Shown one piece after another: positions 26,286 through 35,027 of a stretch of DNA of 64,000 nucleotides (positions are counted from its first letter, which is position 1; every line of letters begins with the position of its first letter). A model generated the notes under the pieces. That model was not told where the DNA came from. It ran no database searches and saw only the letters and a program-made list of their open reading frames with translations. Position numbers and translations under genes: made by a program. The stretch is from Lysobacter capsici (lineage in GTDB: Bacteria > Pseudomonadota > Gammaproteobacteria > Xanthomonadales > Xanthomonadaceae). Where the stretch lies: positions 6,138,001 to 6,202,000 of the forward strand of contig NZ_CP076103.1 in the NCBI RefSeq assembly GCF_018732085.1. Direction: 5' to 3'.

Positions 26286-27412
26286 TCCGCAGCGGCAATC
26301 GCTCACGCTTGAACGTCCCCGTCATCGCCCATCGGAGCAAGACCGTGCGCAAACTGTTCGCCATCGCAGGACTGTCCCTGGGCCTGATCGGCCCGGTCAT
26401 CGCCCAGCCGCAAGTCGACCTGTCCACCCTCGACACCGGCATGACCGGGCCGCGCGCACAGGTGCTGGTGCTGGGCTCGGTGCATCTGTCGGGCATGCCC
26501 AAGAGCTTCAAGCCCGAATCGCTGGAACCGGTGCTCGACCGGCTCGCCGCGTTCAAGCCCGAGCTCATCACCATCGAGGCGCTGTCCGGCGAAACCTGCG
26601 ACCTCGTCGCGCGCCACCCGGCCGTGTACGCGCCCGAGGACGTGGACCGGTTTTGCCGCGACCCCGCGCCGGCGCGGGCCGCGACCGGCTTGGACGTGCC
26701 CGCGGCCATCGCCGAGGTGCGCAAGACCTTGAAGACCTGGCCGGCGCAACCCACGCCGGCGCAGCGGCGGCGACTGGCGGCGACCTTCCTGGCCGCCAAC
26801 GAAAGCGGCTCGGCGTTCGTGCAGTGGCTGTACTTGCCCAAGTCCGAACGCCATGTCGGCGACGGCCTGGACGCGGCCCTGGTGACGCAGTTGCAGAAGT
26901 TCGAAACGCGCAACGACGAGAGCTTCCAGATCGGCGCGCGTCTGGCGGTGCGGCTGGGGCTGCAACGGCTGTACGCGGTGGACGACCACACCGGCGACAA
27001 CGTCACCATCGACGACGGGGAGCGCTACGGCAAGGCGATCCAGAAGGCCTGGGACACCGCCAGCGCGGCCGCCCTGGCCTCGCGCAAGCAGCAAGACACC
27101 TTGTCGGAGCAATCGCAGATGCTGGCGCTGTACCGGCTGATCAACACGCCTCAAGCGCAGCGCCTGGCGATCGACGCCGACTTTGGCGCGGCCATGCGCG
27201 ACACCTCGCCGCAGCACTACGGCCAGTTGTATGTCGCCGGCTGGGAAGGGCGCAATCTGCGCATGGTCGCCAATATCCGCGCGGCCTTCGGCGACTACCC
27301 CGGCGCGCGCGTGCTGTCGATCGTCGGCGCCTCGCACAAGCCCTGGTTCGACAACCTGCTCGGGCAGATGCAGGGCGTGGATGTGATCGATGCCGAAAAA
27401 ATCCTGAAGTAA
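26282..27412 (+). CDS. DUF5694 secreted protein
   Basis: Up to 376 residues. The ATG at 26282 overlaps the preceding stop (ATGA), but a GTG at 26345 gives a cleaner signal peptide (RKLFAIAGLSLGLIGPVIAQ), so either start could be right. The mature protein opens with QVLVLGSVHLSG and contains KPELITIEALSG and SIVGASHKPWFDNLL, a pattern shared with DUF5694 and, more distantly, with TraB/GumN-like proteins (conserved GSxH and late GxxH). No reaction is established for the family. Confidence 0.75.
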   Translation: MIRSGNRSRLNVPVIAHRSKTVRKLFAIAGLSLGLIGPVIAQPQVDLSTLDTGMTGPRAQVLVLGSVHLSGMPKSFKPESLEPVLDRLAAFKPELITIEALSGETCDLVARHPAVYAPEDVDRFCRDPAPARAATGLDVPAAIAEVRKTLKTWPAQPTPAQRRRLAATFLAANESGSAFVQWLYLPKSERHVGDGLDAALVTQLQKFETRNDESFQIGARLAVRLGLQRLYAVDDHTGDNVTIDDGERYGKAIQKAWDTASAAALASRKQQDTLSEQSQMLALYRLINTPQAQRLAIDADFGAAMRDTSPQHYGQLYVAGWEGRNLRMVANIRAAFGDYPGARVLSIVGASHKPWFDNLLGQMQGVDVIDAEKILK

Positions 27413-27765
27413 TCGCGCGACCGGGCCGCGGCGTGGCTATCGTCACCGCACCGCGGCCGCTGCGTGCGACGCCCAGCCTTGAGCGCGATGGTGCGGCCGC
27501 CGCGCGCCGGCTCACTCCAAGAAGGGCATGCAATGCGAAGGGCTATCAGGTCGAATCGCCCTGATCCGTTCGCATGGCTTGAGCCGGCGCTGCGGCGGGG
27601 GTCAAAGCAGGCCGAAGGCGCGACACTGGCAAGCGCCTCTCCATGGGCCGCCAGCGTGATCGCGCGGCGGCCCGCGCCGTGATCTGCGATCACGTAGACA
27701 GGGGGATCGATCTGCGACGATGCCGATAAGTGGATCGAACGCCGATCCCGCACAGGAGCCGACCG
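27413..27765. other. Gene-free stretch before the CDF transporter gene
   Basis: A GC-rich interval with only short shadow frames. I see no terminator with a clear T-run, no RNA gene and no repeat. It presumably carries the promoter of the transporter gene at its right end. Confidence 0.5.
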
Positions 27766-28719
27766 ATGGCCACCGCCTCCAGCAAGAAGGTCGTGCTCGC
27801 CGCACTGTTCGGCAACACCGCCATCGCGGTCACCAAGCTGATCGCGGCCGCGATCACCGGCAGTTCGGCGATGCTGAGCGAAGGCGTGCACTCGCTGGTC
27901 GACACCTGCAACGAGCTCCTGCTGCTGTACGGCATGAAGCGCGCCGAACGTCCGCCCGATGCGACCCAGCCGTTCGGCTACGGCCGCGAAGTGTATTTCT
28001 GGAGTTTCATCGTCGCCCTGCTGGTGTTCGCGCTCGGCGCGGGGATTTCCTTCTACGAGGGCATCACCCACCTGCAGCATCCCAGGCCGATGGAGCGCCC
28101 GCTCATCAACTACGTGGTGCTCGGGATTTCCATGGTGTTCGAAGGCATCTCGTGGTGGGTGGCGATGAAGGCCTTCCGCGCGACCAAGGGCGGCCGCGGC
28201 TGGTTCGAGACCTTCCGCGCCAGCAAGGACGCCAGCACCTTCACCGTATTGTTCGAAGACACCGCGGCGCTGTGCGGCCTGTCGATCGCGTTCGCCGGCG
28301 TCGCCCTGTCGCACGCCACCGGCAATCCGGTGTACGACGGCTATGCCTCGATCGGCATCGGCCTGGTACTCGCGGTGGCCTCGTTCCTGCTCGCCCGCGA
28401 AACCAAGGGCCTGCTGCTCGGCGAAGCCGCGCATCCGCACGTGCGCGACTCGATCCTGCGCATCGCCAACACCGACGAAGGCATCCGCTCGGCGAACGGC
28501 GTGTTGACCATGCAGCTCGGTCCTAATTCAGTGCTCGCCACCTTGAGCGCGGAATTCGAAGACGATCTGCTGATCCCGCAGGTCGAAGCCTGCGTCAATC
28601 GCATCGAGGCCGCGGTGCGGCGCGAGCATCCCGACGTGGTGGCCTTGTTCGTCAAACCGCAGACCGCCGAGGTCTGGCGGCAGCGCATGACCCAGTTGCG
28701 CGACGCGGCGCCGCCATGA
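27766..28719 (+). CDS. Cation diffusion facilitator (CDF) transporter
   Basis: A 317-residue inner-membrane protein with about five to six hydrophobic helices. The CDF metal-site signature is visible in helix 2 (SSAMLSEGVHSLVDTCNE, HxxxD) and in helix 5 (FEDTAALCGLSIAFAG, DxxAA). A short cytoplasmic C-terminal domain follows (HVRDSILRIANTDEGI). CAGGAG sits upstream of the ATG at 27766. CDF proteins export zinc, cobalt, iron or manganese; the metal is not identifiable here. Confidence 0.88.
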   Translation: MATASSKKVVLAALFGNTAIAVTKLIAAAITGSSAMLSEGVHSLVDTCNELLLLYGMKRAERPPDATQPFGYGREVYFWSFIVALLVFALGAGISFYEGITHLQHPRPMERPLINYVVLGISMVFEGISWWVAMKAFRATKGGRGWFETFRASKDASTFTVLFEDTAALCGLSIAFAGVALSHATGNPVYDGYASIGIGLVLAVASFLLARETKGLLLGEAAHPHVRDSILRIANTDEGIRSANGVLTMQLGPNSVLATLSAEFEDDLLIPQVEACVNRIEAAVRREHPDVVALFVKPQTAEVWRQRMTQLRDAAPP

Positions 28720-28894
28720 GGATCGTCTGACCGAGGTCCGCCGCAAACCTCGCGGCTTTGCGCCGGCGCATGATCGAAATCGTCTTTTACCGACTCGCTG
28801 CCGACGCTGTGAACTGCGCCACGCCTGCGTTTGATGCTCTCTTCACCGCGCCACCGTAGGCTGCTTCCGTACCGATCCCCCCGGTTGCGTGGAG

Positions 28895-30172
28895 ATGAAG
28901 CGCATTCGCCTGCCGCACGCTCCTGCCTGCGCCGTCGCCATCGCGGCGGTCGCGATGTTGCTCGCCGGCTCGGTCGCCGCGGCGACCGGCACGCAAGCGT
29001 GCAAGCAACGCGTGCTGCAGGAATTCGGCTGGCGCTTCGTGTTTTCCGACGACAGAGCGGTCGACATCCATGCCGGGCGTCCCTGCGACCGGCGCGATCT
29101 GGCCGAGGCGAAGGCCGCCGGCGATCTGACCGTCGCGATACCCGCCGGCCTCGCGGCCAGCGAACGCGAGCGGCTGTTCGACCGTTTGTTGCGGCATCCG
29201 GCCACTCATTGCGGCTACGGCTTCGCGTTGGGCGCGGCGACGCGGCGCGCGGTCGATCGGCTGGTCGACAACCGCGGCTTCCGCTTCACCGCCCTGCAGA
29301 TCGGCTGGATCGGCTTCGGCCCGGCCGGATCGGCGCACGACGGCTGGACACCGATCGCCTTGTTCGGGCGCGGCTATCGACCTCGCGATGGGAACTCGCG
29401 CGCGATCGATGGCTTCTACGACGGCCACGTCCGCGCCGAATGCGGCGTCGGCCGGCAGGTCGCGCAATACGCCACCCAGGCCGAACTGTATGGCCGCGAC
29501 GGTTTCGACCGCCAGTTCGACGCCGACGAAATCGTCATCGGCACCTTCAATCGCCTGCACCGCACGCGCAGCATCCTGCTGGGCACGTCGGCCGGCGACT
29601 TCACCCACGACGGCCGCGCCATCGCGGCGGCGGCGAGTGGGCGGCAGGCGTTCATGGGCCTGCCGGGCTTCGTCTTCCATGTGTTCGGCCGCGCCAGCCT
29701 GGACGATCTGAACAACCAGGCCGAGAACTTCGTCGTCTACGACGTCAGCGCGCAGGCCGCCGCCGCGCTGCGCCGTCATGACGGCTTCGAGTACTACAAC
29801 GACCGCAACCGCGAAATCTGGTCGCTGGCGCGATCGTTGAAGCTCGATAAGTCGAAGCGTTTGTTCGAGCGCCTGCTGTACGAGCGCGATCCGGTCCTGC
29901 GCGCCGCGCTGCCGGAGCAGGCGCGCATCACCGTGGCGAAGATCGACCGTCTGCTCGCCGATCCGTTCTATCGCGGCTTCGCGATCTATGTCCACAAGCT
30001 CGGGATCCAGCCGGTCGGCTTCCACATCGCCCGCCTGCTCGATCGCAATCCGCGCACGCCGTTCCGCATCGAACTGGCCCTGCACAATCTGCATACGACC
30101 CTGTACGACCGCTATGTCGGCTATCGGCTGGCGCAGTGCGCGGATGCGAGTGCGTCGATGCGTTCGCGTTAA
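28895..30172 (+). CDS. Uncharacterised secreted protein
   Basis: About 425 residues with a signal peptide (CAVAIAAVAMLLAGSVAAA). A GTG two codons earlier (28889) is an alternative start. The mature protein has four Cys in the first half and an aromatic, polar middle (IGWIGFGPAGSAHDGWTPIALF, IDGFYDGHVRAECG). The second half is rich in Arg and Asp (FEYYNDRNREIWSLAR, YRGFAIYVHKLGIQPVGFH). I recognise no domain. It meets the small gene on the other strand tail to tail with a four-base overlap. Confidence 0.6.
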   Translation: MKRIRLPHAPACAVAIAAVAMLLAGSVAAATGTQACKQRVLQEFGWRFVFSDDRAVDIHAGRPCDRRDLAEAKAAGDLTVAIPAGLAASERERLFDRLLRHPATHCGYGFALGAATRRAVDRLVDNRGFRFTALQIGWIGFGPAGSAHDGWTPIALFGRGYRPRDGNSRAIDGFYDGHVRAECGVGRQVAQYATQAELYGRDGFDRQFDADEIVIGTFNRLHRTRSILLGTSAGDFTHDGRAIAAAASGRQAFMGLPGFVFHVFGRASLDDLNNQAENFVVYDVSAQAAAALRRHDGFEYYNDRNREIWSLARSLKLDKSKRLFERLLYERDPVLRAALPEQARITVAKIDRLLADPFYRGFAIYVHKLGIQPVGFHIARLLDRNPRTPFRIELALHNLHTTLYDRYVGYRLAQCADASASMRSR

Positions 30173-30423
30173 TCGCGAATCTTGAAGCCCGGATTTTCGT
30201 TGAGCGTGCCGTCGGCTTCGAGCACGACGAACTGCTGGCCGTCGGCGCGGAACACCACCGGGATAGGATCGAGGAACATTGGCCGCCGCACGAAACGCAG
30301 GGTCCAGCCGAACTGTTCCAGCGTGGCCAGCGCATCGAGCTGGGCCGGCCTCAGTCCCGCGCGCAATCCGGCCGGACTGACCACTTGCGCGGATTGGCGA
30401 CGTTCTCGATCGGTCATGGGCAT
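30169..30423 (-). CDS. Small conserved hypothetical protein
   Basis: An 84-residue soluble protein; AGGAGG is placed just before the ATG at 30423. The sequence alternates hydrophobic strands (WTLRFVRRPMFLDPIPVVF, QQFVVLEADGTL) after a helical N-terminus (AGLRPAQLDALATLEQFG). Similar short proteins occur in other gammaproteobacteria without assigned function. It converges on the secreted-protein gene. Confidence 0.65.
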   Translation of the reverse strand: MPMTDRERRQSAQVVSPAGLRAGLRPAQLDALATLEQFGWTLRFVRRPMFLDPIPVVFRADGQQFVVLEADGTLNENPGFKIRD

Positions 30424-30671
30424 CGGCGCCTCCTCGCGCACCACAGTGCCGGTTTGAACAGTAACGCAAGTCGGGGCCGTATCCAGCCACACGACTGCCG
30501 GTACGAATCATCACCCCATCGGGGCGACGACGCAGCCACGATGCGGCTGCGTTTTCGTGACGTGCATCGCTCAACCGATGCGATCGCGCGAGTCGAATGA
30601 CGGGTTTGGTCGATGCGGTCGCCGATGCCGCGATCGATCGCGGCATCGTCACTGCATCGATCGCTCCCCTT

Positions 30672-32813
30672 CTAGGCCAAGGTGCGCAGCCCCGGCTCAC
30701 GATCCCATTGCCGGGTCTTGGCGAGCTTGACGAAGGCCGCCGGCTTGTCGGCGGCGACGACGCCGTCGTCGGGCTTGATGCCGGCCGCGGCCAATACCTG
30801 GCGTGCGCCGTCGTCGAGCGCGATCGCCTTGAGATGGCCGAACGCATCGCGCACGAAGTCCACCGCCGCCGCTTCGCTCGCCAAGCGTTTGCCCGCGGCC
30901 GGCGACAGCACCAGCGCGACCGCGTCGAACACCAGCGACGGCGTGCCCGCGAGTTGCCCGTCGGCGGGTTGTTGCCTGCCGTCGCTGAGCTTGGCGCCGC
31001 CGAGTTTCGGCGCGACGATCTTGACCCGCGCGCCGGCCGCTTCCACCGCCTTGCGCAACGCCTTGAGCGCGGCCGCATCGGAGCCTTCGTCGATCAGGAT
31101 GCCGACGCAACGCCCGACCAGGGTGTCCTTCATCTTGCCGATCAACTGCAGCATCGGCGAAGGCGGCATGTCCACCGGTTCCACCGCCGCGGGCGGGGCC
31201 GGCGGCAGACGATCGAGTCCCAGCCCGTCCGCGACCCGTTTCGCGAGGTCGGCATCGATGTGACGTAGATGGCCGACGATCGCTTCGCGCACGTGCGCGG
31301 TCCCGACCTTGGACAGTTCGAACACCAGCGCCGAGGCCATATGCGCCTGCTCCGGCGCGGTCTGGCTACGGTAGAACAGCCGCGCCTGGCTGTAATGATC
31401 GGCGAAACTTTCCGCGCGGATGCGGCCCTTGGCGCCGTCGTCGCCAGTCACCGCCGCGCTGCGGAACCCCGCCGGGGTTTCGCGCGGCGAGGTCGGGTCG
31501 AGCGAACTGGGTTCGTAGTTGACCCGGCCCTTCGGCACCTGCATCTGCATATGCCCGTCGCGCTGCTGGTTGGCGAACGGGCACTTGGGCGCGTTGATCG
31601 GCAGCTGATGGAAATTCGGCGAGCCCAGCCGCGACAGCTGCGTGTCCAGATACGAGAACAGCCGCCCTTGCAACAATGGATCGTTGGAAAAATCCATGCC
31701 CGGCAGGATATGCGAGGGACAGAACGCGACCTGTTCGGTCTCGGCGAAGAAATTGTCGGGCCAGCGATCGAGCACCATGCGCCCGATCACGGTCAGCGGA
31801 ATGGTTTCCTCGGGAATGAGCTTGGTCGGGTCGAGATGATCGAACGGCAGCGCGTCGGCCTGTTCCTGGGTGAACAGCTGCACCGCGAGTTCCCATTCGG
31901 GGAAGTCGCCGTTCTCGATCGCTTCGAACAGATCGCGACGGTGGAAATCCGGATCGGCGCCGGCCAGCTTGACCGCCTCGTCCCACAGCGTCGATTGCAG
32001 GCCCAGCTTGGGCCGCCAGTGGAACTTGACGAAGGTCGAGGCGCCGCGCGCGTCGAGCAGGCGGAAGCTGTGGACGCCGAAGCCTTCGATCATGCGCAGC
32101 GAGCGCGGAATCGTGCGGTCGGACATCGCCCACATGATCATGTGCATCGCTTCGGGCGTGAGCGAGATGAAATCCCAGAACGTGTCGTGCGCGCTGCCGG
32201 CCTGCGGGAAGCCGCGATCGGGTTCCATCTTGACCGAATGCACCACGTCCGGGAACTTCATCGCATCCTGGATGAAGAACACCGGGATGTTGTTGCCGAC
32301 GAGGTCCCAGTTGCCCTGCTGGGTGTAGAACTTCACCGCGAACCCGCGCACGTCGCGCGGCGTATCGATCGAACCGGCGCCGCCGGCGACGGTGGAGAAG
32401 CGGCAGAACAGCGGCGTGCGCTGGCCGACCTCGGTCAGGATCTGCGCGGTGGTGTACTTCTTCAGCGACTTGGTCAGCTCAAAATAACCGTGCGCCGCCG
32501 AGCCGCGCGCATGCACGATGCGCTCGGGAATGCGCTCGTGATCGAAGTGTGTGATCTTCTCGCGCAGGATGAAATCTTCCAGCAAGGTCGGCCCGCGTTC
32601 CGTGGCGCGCAGCGAATTCTGGTTGTCCGACAGCGGCAAGCCGTGGTTGGTGGTCAGCGGCGGATGCTTGCCCGAGGCCTGCTGGTGCAGCTCGTCGCCG
32701 TTGCCGCGTTGATCACGATCAGCCTTGTTGGCGGAGCTCTGGCTGGCGTTGTCCTGACTGGCGCGAGCGGATTTGGCGGGTGATGCGGGGCTCGGTTTTT
32801 TCCTGGCGGCCAT
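30672..32813 (-). CDS. katE: Large-subunit monofunctional catalase (HPII/KatE type)
   Basis: A 713-residue protein, as long as E. coli HPII. It has a hydrophilic N-terminal extension, the catalytic His in ERIVHARGSAAHGYF (about residue 101), the distal Asn in LVGNNIPVFFIQD (about 174-175) and the haem-ligand Tyr segment FSYLDTQLSRLG. The C-terminal flavodoxin-like domain of large catalases follows (CVGILIDEGSD, ARVKIVAPKLGG). It degrades hydrogen peroxide in the cytoplasm. AGGAG precedes the ATG at 32813. Confidence 0.95.
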   Translation of the reverse strand: MAARKKPSPASPAKSARASQDNASQSSANKADRDQRGNGDELHQQASGKHPPLTTNHGLPLSDNQNSLRATERGPTLLEDFILREKITHFDHERIPERIVHARGSAAHGYFELTKSLKKYTTAQILTEVGQRTPLFCRFSTVAGGAGSIDTPRDVRGFAVKFYTQQGNWDLVGNNIPVFFIQDAMKFPDVVHSVKMEPDRGFPQAGSAHDTFWDFISLTPEAMHMIMWAMSDRTIPRSLRMIEGFGVHSFRLLDARGASTFVKFHWRPKLGLQSTLWDEAVKLAGADPDFHRRDLFEAIENGDFPEWELAVQLFTQEQADALPFDHLDPTKLIPEETIPLTVIGRMVLDRWPDNFFAETEQVAFCPSHILPGMDFSNDPLLQGRLFSYLDTQLSRLGSPNFHQLPINAPKCPFANQQRDGHMQMQVPKGRVNYEPSSLDPTSPRETPAGFRSAAVTGDDGAKGRIRAESFADHYSQARLFYRSQTAPEQAHMASALVFELSKVGTAHVREAIVGHLRHIDADLAKRVADGLGLDRLPPAPPAAVEPVDMPPSPMLQLIGKMKDTLVGRCVGILIDEGSDAAALKALRKAVEAAGARVKIVAPKLGGAKLSDGRQQPADGQLAGTPSLVFDAVALVLSPAAGKRLASEAAAVDFVRDAFGHLKAIALDDGARQVLAAAGIKPDDGVVAADKPAAFVKLAKTRQWDREPGLRTLA

Positions 32814-33119
32814 GAATGCGACTCCTGAATGGGCGTACATGCCGACAATCGGCTTCGCCCGATCCTGCTCGCACTCAAGTTAAGGTCGTGTGGCATCTCG
32901 CATGCAGAAAATGTTGAACCTGTCTGGTTCAGACTCGCGCGGCCGCATTCGACGATGCGTGTGACGCGCGTTGCGATTCATGCGTAGGCCTCAGGTCCAT
33001 TCGCCAACGCTCGCGCGGCGGATCGCCCCATGTTTCGTGCACAACCGGTCCGATCGCGCGCAAACATCAACACCCTCGCCGTCATGTGGTGAATGCTCTC
33101 AACCGCCAGGCGTTCGCGC
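32814..33119. other. Gene-free stretch upstream of the catalase gene
   Basis: Holds the upstream region of the catalase gene and the tail side of the small membrane-protein gene. I see no clear OxyR-type site, terminator or repeat. Confidence 0.45.
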
Positions 33120-33503
33120 TCACCGCGCCGATGGCGCGAACCAGGACTTTCCAGGAGCGGTAAACAGCAAGTAAAGGCCAACGCCATGCGCGAGCAGTTG
33201 AACGGCGATGGAGGCCACCTCGACATTGGAAATCGAAATGCCCTGCCTCGCGGCCATGAACGGCGCCGGCAACGCAAGAACCGTGAGAACCAGATAGGTG
33301 ATGCGGGCCCAGTTCTTGCCGATGGAGATGAATTCGATCAGGAACACCGTAAACAGGGCCGCCACCACGCGCACCGCGATCACGAGGCCCGCCGGACGCG
33401 GTCCGAAGTCGGAGCTGATGAAGGGCGCCGCCAGCGTGAGCACCAATGCGACGTAAAACAACGCGACGGCGATGCGTACCTGGGAAGGTTTCTTGCTTTT
33501 CAT
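33120..33503 (-). CDS. Small four-helix membrane protein
   Basis: A 127-residue protein with four hydrophobic segments (IAVALFYVALVLTLAAPFI, LVIAVRVVAALFTVFLIEFI, ARITYLVLTVLALPAPFM, VASIAVQLLAHGVGLYLLF) and short charged ends. An AAGGA lies upstream of the ATG at 33503. The layout is like many small stress or exporter-accessory membrane proteins; no specific family is recognised. Confidence 0.65.
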   Translation of the reverse strand: MKSKKPSQVRIAVALFYVALVLTLAAPFISSDFGPRPAGLVIAVRVVAALFTVFLIEFISIGKNWARITYLVLTVLALPAPFMAARQGISISNVEVASIAVQLLAHGVGLYLLFTAPGKSWFAPSAR

Positions 33504-34008
33504 GGAGTCGTCCTTGATCGTTCGGGTTTCGTGGTGTTGGACGCGACACGCATAGCGTCCAGGCATGCCCATCGAAGCGTGCATTGCAGCTTAGGCATGG
33601 CAACGAAAGCGATCAAACTGCCGTTTTTGGCTCATACCGCAACCTCAACAGCATAATGTGCGCCGAGCGTAGCCCGGGCATTGCGCTAACCTTTGATCAA
33701 GACAACCTGCAGTAACTCGCAGCAAGCAGATCGTATGTCGCGCGTGGTTGTACGGCACATATTTTGTTCGCACTGTGCGCCGACACTGCCTAAAGAAAGA
33801 CGAGCGGTCTTGACGCCCGTTTGGAAGGGGGTACAAGCTTCCGACGGCATCGCACTCGCACTTCAGACACATCCATAGTCGGCATTCCGAACTGACCCGA
33901 ACCGTCGGCTTGGACGCTCTCGTGGGCAGCGCAGGCTATCGCATTGAAGAGTGACTCGACTCAACGGCAGCAATGGATTTCCTTTACAAGCGCCAAGGAC
34001 GTTTTCGT
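33504..34008. other. Gene-free, lower-GC stretch leading into the toxin/immunity cassette
   Basis: Base composition falls visibly from here to about 35.3 kb compared with both flanks, as expected of transferred DNA. I find no recognisable gene, tRNA or direct-repeat attachment site. The right end must hold the promoter for the first immunity gene. Confidence 0.5.
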
Positions 34009-34413
34009 ATGACCATCAGCCCTGAATTGCAAGCCAAGATCGATGCACTGGAAGACGAAGACCTTAAAGCCAGGATTCTCCGAGTTATTACAGGCCCTGG
34101 AAAAAAACGAGTAAGTGATGAAGTGATCTTCGAAAATTCCGTAGCCACTTACTCGATGGCCAAGGAGCAGAGAGACCGAACAAGAAAATGGCGAACCGAT
34201 GAAGTTGCCGCTTTCGCGCGGTATTTCATGGAAAGAAATTCAGCCGACTATGAGGAGTTCGTACGGCAGGAAAAAGAGTTCCATGAGATCGAATCGGGAC
34301 TTGCGTGGAGCGTTCGCCGACTGATATCTGAATGGATGCCTGACTTGAATAGCGCAGGTATCGGCGAGCTATTTGGTGAATTTCGCGACTATGTCGAATC
34401 GAGCTTGCGTTGA
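34009..34413 (+). CDS. Putative immunity/antitoxin protein, orphan copy
   Basis: A 134-residue, Glu/Lys/Arg-rich helical protein with no signal peptide. The start at 34009 is set by CAAGGAC eight to fourteen bases upstream and by its alignment with the copy at 34606-35010, which has exactly the same length. The two are about 60 percent identical by eye, with shared blocks at the N-terminus (SPELQAK, DALEDE, LKARILR), AKEQR, and EIESGLAW. Fourteen bases downstream lies only a decayed PIN fragment, so this immunity gene has lost its toxin. No family is recognised; the immunity role is inferred from the layout. Confidence 0.7.
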   Translation: MTISPELQAKIDALEDEDLKARILRVITGPGKKRVSDEVIFENSVATYSMAKEQRDRTRKWRTDEVAAFARYFMERNSADYEEFVRQEKEFHEIESGLAWSVRRLISEWMPDLNSAGIGELFGEFRDYVESSLR

Positions 34414-34427
34414 TCAGAGAATAATTC

Positions 34428-34605
34428 ATGTCGACGAACTACTGCAGCTTGATCTACGCCTATCGTGCCGACAGCCACTTGCTGGACACCTACCGAAAGA
34501 TGGCCGGCACAGGAGCAGTGTCATTTAGCCATAGAAGACCTTTCTTTGTACGACTTGACGCTTCACAGTCAAGGACTTGCCCTTTGAGCTTTAAGGAGTT
34601 TCGCC
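34428..34605 (+). pseudogene. Decayed PIN-domain toxin fragment
   Basis: An open frame from 34428 runs into the next gene, but only its beginning is meaningful: MSTNYCSLIYAYRADSHLLD matches the start of the intact toxin at 35028 (NY, then SLIYAYRA, then LLDTY). The segment with the first catalytic Asp (FLADTS in the intact copy) is deleted and homology is lost after about 30 codons. The upstream junction is also conserved: TTGATCAG precedes both starts. I read it as the remnant of a toxin gene duplicated together with the immunity gene. Confidence 0.7.
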
Positions 34606-35010
34606 ATGTCCATCAGCCCTGAATTACAAGCAAAAGTCGACGCCCTCGAAGATGAAAAGCTCAAGGCTAGGATTCTTCGCTCGCTCACAAGCTCCGGCAA
34701 GAAACGGGCAACTGATGAGGAAATTTACGAACTGATCGTTTCCTCTTACACGAAGGCCAAGGAGCAAAGAGCCCGACTTAGGCAGTGGCGGGACGATGAG
34801 GTGATCGCCTTCGCGCATTATTTTAAGGAAAAAAGACCGGAGGACTATGTTGAATTTCTACGGCAGCAAAGGGAGTTCAACGAGATTGAATCGGGGCTTG
34901 CTTGGGGAGTTCGCCAACTTATCTGGGAATGGATACCGAATTTGGACGGGTCGGATTGCACCGCGTTATTCAGCAAATTTCGGAACTACGCCAAGTTAGA
35001 GTCGACTTGA
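34606..35010 (+). CDS. Putative immunity/antitoxin protein for the PIN effector
   Basis: A 134-residue helical cytoplasmic protein, paralogue of the one at 34009. TAAGGAG stands at good distance before the ATG. It ends 17 bases before the GTG of the PIN effector, an immunity-then-toxin order like that of vapBC operons and of many xanthomonad T4SS effector/immunity pairs. With no signal peptide it would act in the cytoplasm, which suits a partner whose target is RNA. Charged blocks (EQRARLRQWRDDEV, EFLRQQREFNEIESG) could face a nucleic-acid-binding toxin surface; that is speculation. Confidence 0.7.
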   Translation: MSISPELQAKVDALEDEKLKARILRSLTSSGKKRATDEEIYELIVSSYTKAKEQRARLRQWRDDEVIAFAHYFKEKRPEDYVEFLRQQREFNEIESGLAWGVRQLIWEWIPNLDGSDCTALFSKFRNYAKLEST

Positions 35011-35027
35011 TCAGGGATGATTGAACA

